A stretch of 64,000 nucleotides of DNA from DATHXC01 sp035459965. Its GTDB lineage: Bacteria; Pseudomonadota; Gammaproteobacteria; Burkholderiales; Methylophilaceae. The notes beneath the pieces are model-generated. The model did no database searches. It was given only the letters and a program-made list of their open reading frames with translations, and had not been told where the DNA came from. Each line of letters starts with the position of its first letter. The stretch's first letter is position 1. Shown here piece after piece: positions 61,473 through 64,000 of the stretch. Location of the stretch: assembly GCA_035459965.1 (NCBI GenBank), contig DATHXC010000004.1:577978-641977 (forward strand), given 5' to 3'. The translations under genes and the position numbers were made by a program.

Positions 61473-62270
61473 TTATTTATTCTCTGGTGGGCGAGGAGTC
61501 TGCATCAATTTAAATATACCACGCAAAATTCTGACTTCTTCTTTTTCCAATCTGGCTCTTGCATACATCCGGCGCAGCCTTTGCATGATGCGGCCAGGAG
61601 TTTTAGGTTTTAGGAAGCCAATTTTTTTCAGGGTACTTTCCATGTGTTGATACATCCCTTCAATCTCATCAATGCTTGCCAGCTCTACTGTTTTATCAGG
61701 TTGCGGTTTGATCTGATTATTTGGCAATTGACTAAGCGGAGCATCTGCATCTAATAATGCCATTCTTATTTCATAGCACATGACTTGCACTGCAGCAGCT
61801 ATATTGAGCGATGAAAAATCCGGGTTGGTGGGGATCATGGCCAGTAATTGGCATAAATCCAGCTCTGCGTTCGAAAGTCCGCTCATCTCGGTGCCGAATA
61901 ACAAGGCAACCTGATGCTGATTATTAGTAGTCTCCATACTTAATAAATTGACTGCTTCTGACACAGCTTGACGTGAGGACAGCAACTCATGTGAAAGCTG
62001 GCGTTTGCGCGCACTAAGGCCGATGACAAGAGTACAGCCGGTCAGAGCCTCTTCCAGCGTTGCACAGACATGAGCGCTCTCCAGCAAATCCGCCGCATTT
62101 GTGGCTAGCGAAGTTGCTTCCTTGTCCGGGAACTGTTTTGGTGCCACCAGGTAAAATTGACTTAAGCCCATCGTTTTCATTGCTCTTGCGGCAGCGCCAA
62201 TATTACCGGGATGGCTAGTCTGGCAGAGCACAATCCGAAAGTTGCTTAGAAGGTGTAGTTTTGATGTCAT
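61473..62270 (-). CDS. trmJ: tRNA (cytidine/uridine-32-2'-O)-methyltransferase TrmJ
   Basis: This 265-aa SPOUT enzyme of the TrmH family methylates position 32 of tRNAs. FRIVLCQTSHPGNIGAAARA with MKTMGLSQFYLVAPKQFPD after it is the first motif. LLFGTEMSGLSNAELDLC near residue 125 and PTNPDFSSLNIAAAVQVMCYE near 150 form the SAM knot. The C-terminal dimer extension ending in ARLEKEEVRILRGIF is typical of TrmJ. The trmJ-suhB divergent pair is conserved. Confidence 0.93.
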   Translation of the reverse strand: MTSKLHLLSNFRIVLCQTSHPGNIGAAARAMKTMGLSQFYLVAPKQFPDKEATSLATNAADLLESAHVCATLEEALTGCTLVIGLSARKRQLSHELLSSRQAVSEAVNLLSMETTNNQHQVALLFGTEMSGLSNAELDLCQLLAMIPTNPDFSSLNIAAAVQVMCYEIRMALLDADAPLSQLPNNQIKPQPDKTVELASIDEIEGMYQHMESTLKKIGFLKPKTPGRIMQRLRRMYARARLEKEEVRILRGIFKLMQTPRPPENK

Positions 62271-62344
62271 TAGATTTTGAAGCCTGATTTTAAAATCTTA
62301 AATTTTGATTTCAGGGCATAAGCCATTAAAATGCTATTTTAACA

Positions 62345-62354
62345 GCTCTTTAAA
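62345..62354 (+). promoter_or_regulatory. boxA-like element in the suhB leader
   Basis: AGCTCTTTAAAT contains GCTCTTTAA, the core of the Nus-factor boxA (TGCTCTTTAACA in rRNA leaders), 56 bp before the suhB ATG. SuhB belongs to the Nus antitermination complex that binds boxA. Confidence 0.45.
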
Positions 62355-62409
62355 TATTGCCTTTACATTCGGTAACGGCAATTCAGCCTGAAAGTGGAAA
62401 ACTCATACT

Positions 62410-63213
62410 ATGCATCCAATGCTAACTAACGCGGTTAAAGCCGCGCGTCGTGCGGGCAGTATCATTACGCGCGCCTCCCAAGATGTTGGTGCGCTTAAAG
62501 TGCGCAGCAAGACTTATAACGATTTTGTTAGCGAAGTTGATCATGCCGCAGAACGGGCAATTATCGAAACCTTGCAAGAGGCCTATCCCGACCATGGCTT
62601 TTTAGGCGAAGAAAGCGGCCATGATCGCACCGATGCAGAAAATGTATGGATTATTGATCCGCTAGATGGCACGACAAATTTCCTTCACGGTTTTCCTCAA
62701 TACTCGGTATCTATCGCGCTTAAACAACAAGGGCAGCTGACACAGGCTGTTGTTTACGACCCAAACAGGAACGATTTATTCACTGCCACACGCGGGCGCG
62801 GTGCATTTTTGAATGACAAGCGCATCCGGGTGAGTAATCGTGCCAAGTTGCAAGAGTCGATCATAGGCACCGGATTCCCATTTCGCGACTTTGCGCATCT
62901 TGATACTTATATTGGTATGTTCAAGGATATGATCAAAAAGACATCCGGTCTGCGTCGCCCGGGCTCAGCAGCGCTTGATCTGGCTTACGTGGCGGCAGGC
63001 TGGTATGACGGTTTCTGGGAGATAGGCTTGTCACAATGGGATATAGCTGCAGGCGCATTGTTGGTTCAGGAGGCTGGCGGTATTGTCGGTGACTTTGAGG
63101 GCAATGAGCAGTGGATAGATTCTGGCAATATCGTGGCAGGTAATCCTAAAGTTTTTTCTCAGATGTTACAGACGTTAGCGCCACATCTAACAGAAGTACT
63201 CAAGTCGAAGTAA
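62410..63213 (+). CDS. suhB: inositol-1-monophosphatase / Nus-complex factor SuhB
   Basis: This 267-aa protein of the Mg-dependent inositol-phosphatase family doubles in E. coli as part of the ribosomal RNA antitermination complex with NusA/B/E/G. DFVSEVDHAAERAI, LGEESGHD, the metal motif WIIDPLDGTTNFLHGFPQY near residue 80 and GSAALDLAYVAAGWYDGFWE with SQWDIAAGALLVQEAGG near 215 are all present. The metal ligands look intact. It is divergent from trmJ across 139 bp. Confidence 0.95.
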   Translation: MHPMLTNAVKAARRAGSIITRASQDVGALKVRSKTYNDFVSEVDHAAERAIIETLQEAYPDHGFLGEESGHDRTDAENVWIIDPLDGTTNFLHGFPQYSVSIALKQQGQLTQAVVYDPNRNDLFTATRGRGAFLNDKRIRVSNRAKLQESIIGTGFPFRDFAHLDTYIGMFKDMIKKTSGLRRPGSAALDLAYVAAGWYDGFWEIGLSQWDIAAGALLVQEAGGIVGDFEGNEQWIDSGNIVAGNPKVFSQMLQTLAPHLTEVLKSK

Positions 63214-63580
63214 TCACTTGGCAGACTAATAATTGAAGTTTGTGTTGGTATTGTAATCGAGCTGTAATGATTGTCCTGTTCAATATAGCTGGTCAGGAAG
63301 CGTTTTTAGAGCTATTGAGTGCTTTATTTGCTTAAAATTTAGTCATTTCCTTACAAGTATTGAAATAAGCTAATAAAGCATTAGTCCATTCGGACTATTG
63401 TGCCAAAAGTACGTTTGCTATTTAATCGCATCATCAAATATAAAGATTTATAGATAATGATAGTTTTTCTGGAGGAGAACATTAGTTAAGTAAAGCTAAT
63501 GTAGATTTAGGAAGATTTAATCATTATTAGTTGGTTGTAAATTTAATTTTTTATCTATTTTTTTACTTAGGGGTAATTTT
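63214..63580. other. gene-free AT-rich region after suhB
   Basis: It contains one perfect small hairpin (TAGTCC-ATTC-GGACTA, 63382-63397) without a T run, and a strong Shine-Dalgarno-like GGAGGAG near 63471 that is followed by no ATG in range. The promoter of the next gene should be here; none was identified with confidence. Confidence 0.35.
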
Positions 63581-64000
63581 ATGAAAACATTAAACATGAA
63601 AGCAATCACATTTGCATTCGGCTTATCTATGCTGACAGTCTTCAATGTAAATGCTGCAACACAAGATGCTGGAACGCTCAGTGAAATTCCAGTAGTGACT
63701 GATTTTATCCAGTCGCCTGGCGCAATTGCTGATACGTTAACATTCAACCTTGCTGATTTGTCAGACACCTATGGCGATTCTAAGCTTTGGAGGGTTGGTC
63801 CAGGTTTTAAAATTACAGGTGGATTAGTGCTTGATTTATATAAGGTAGGTTCTCCAACGCTGATTGGTAGCTATGGTCTGGGTGATGACTTCACTGAAAC
63901 ACTTGCTGCAGGTGACTATTATCTGAGCATTACTGGTATTGCTAATGGCTCGGGTGGCGGTGCTTACAGTGTTGCTTTAGCAGCTTATGCTGTGCCAGTT
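63581..64000 (+). CDS. exported protein, possible PEP-CTERM sorting substrate, 3' truncated
   Basis: The ATG at 63581 follows AGGGG at good spacing. The visible 140 residues begin with a signal peptide (MKAITFAFGLSMLTVFNVNA, cut near residue 25). The mature part is low in Cys and rich in Gly, Asp and Thr: DTLTFNLADLSDTYGD, GGLVLDLYKVGSPTLIGSYG and LAAGDYYLSITGIANGSGGG, the beta-sandwich style of small exopolysaccharide-associated proteins. The last codons read ...AAYAVPV at the window edge. In this protein class that position is usually followed by PEP and a C-terminal membrane anchor cut by exosortase; this part lies outside, so the PEP-CTERM call is an inference. Confidence 0.6.
   Translation, partial: MKTLNMKAITFAFGLSMLTVFNVNAATQDAGTLSEIPVVTDFIQSPGAIADTLTFNLADLSDTYGDSKLWRVGPGFKITGGLVLDLYKVGSPTLIGSYGLGDDFTETLAAGDYYLSITGIANGSGGGAYSVALAAYAVPV

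Noticed and set aside
63400..63420. sigma-54 promoter before the exported protein
   Set aside because: A TTGCT is present, but the -24 GG element at the required distance is missing.
1..64000. tRNA, rRNA, CRISPR, insertion sequence or prophage
   Set aside because: No cloverleaf, rRNA segment, regular spacer array, transposase or phage gene was recognised on reading both strands.

Overview
The window looks like a chromosome segment from a betaproteobacterium of the methylotroph family Methylophilaceae (Methylotenera/Methylophilus-like). The reasons are the protein character throughout, the Entner-Doudoroff pair edd-eda, and the gene order fur-bamE-dapB-carA-carB-greA-yhbY-rlmE-ftsH-folP-glmM and suhB/trmJ-cysE-iscR-isc typical of Betaproteobacteria. 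This assignment is inferred from reading, not from a search. I see no rRNA or tRNA gene, CRISPR array, insertion sequence or prophage.

Region by region. (1) 1-14.3 kb is a cell-surface block: a 5'-truncated LPS-kinase-fold protein, a NodU/CmcH-type carbamoyltransferase, edd-eda, a HAD phosphatase, a second kinase-fold protein with a degenerate catalytic loop, a GT2, then a long minus-strand run with a GT-C-like membrane protein, a GT9, waaF, hldE and hldD (ADP-heptose synthesis and heptose transfer to LPS core). (2) 14.4-22.5 kb: hemH, a PilZ protein, hrcA and a YejM-like membrane sulfatase-fold protein on the minus strand, then nadK-recN. (3) 22.5-24.4 kb is an AT-rich accessory island: a decayed small membrane-protein gene, a candidate cyclic-di-GMP (GEMM-I) riboswitch and a secreted 377-aa protein of unknown function. 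(4) 24.4-38.7 kb is the conserved housekeeping run from fur to glmM. The bamE here is a striking fusion carrying two NTF2-like domains.

(5) 38.8-53.9 kb is a phosphate-limitation region. It holds a PAP2 phosphatase, a secreted zinc phospholipase C-like protein, diacylglycerol kinase, two outer-membrane proteins, a GT4, the pstSCAB transporter and a Porin_O_P (phosphate-selective type) porin; prfB, lysS and a bactofilin lie between. Direct repeats of the TTGTCAT type spaced 11 bp (Pho boxes) occur in front of PAP2, between phospholipase and dgkA, in front of pstS and in front of the porin. I infer a PhoB-controlled group for phosphate uptake and membrane-lipid remodelling. (6) 53.9-63.2 kb is the iron-sulfur cluster locus iscR-(second cysteine desulfurase)-iscS-iscU-iscA-hscB-hscA-fdx preceded by trmJ-cysE, with suhB divergent. 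An IscR type-1-like promoter and a boxA-like element before suhB are visible. (7) The window ends in a truncated exported protein that may be a PEP-CTERM substrate.

Other structural items: prfB has the classical programmed +1 frameshift; two copies of a ~75-85 bp dispersed intergenic element occur (after edd; between iscS and iscU); a 20-pair hairpin precedes folP; a 16-bp perfect inverted repeat precedes hrcA; a 47-bp perfect palindrome ends the pst operon; and a 3 x 16 bp tandem repeat abuts the bamE start.
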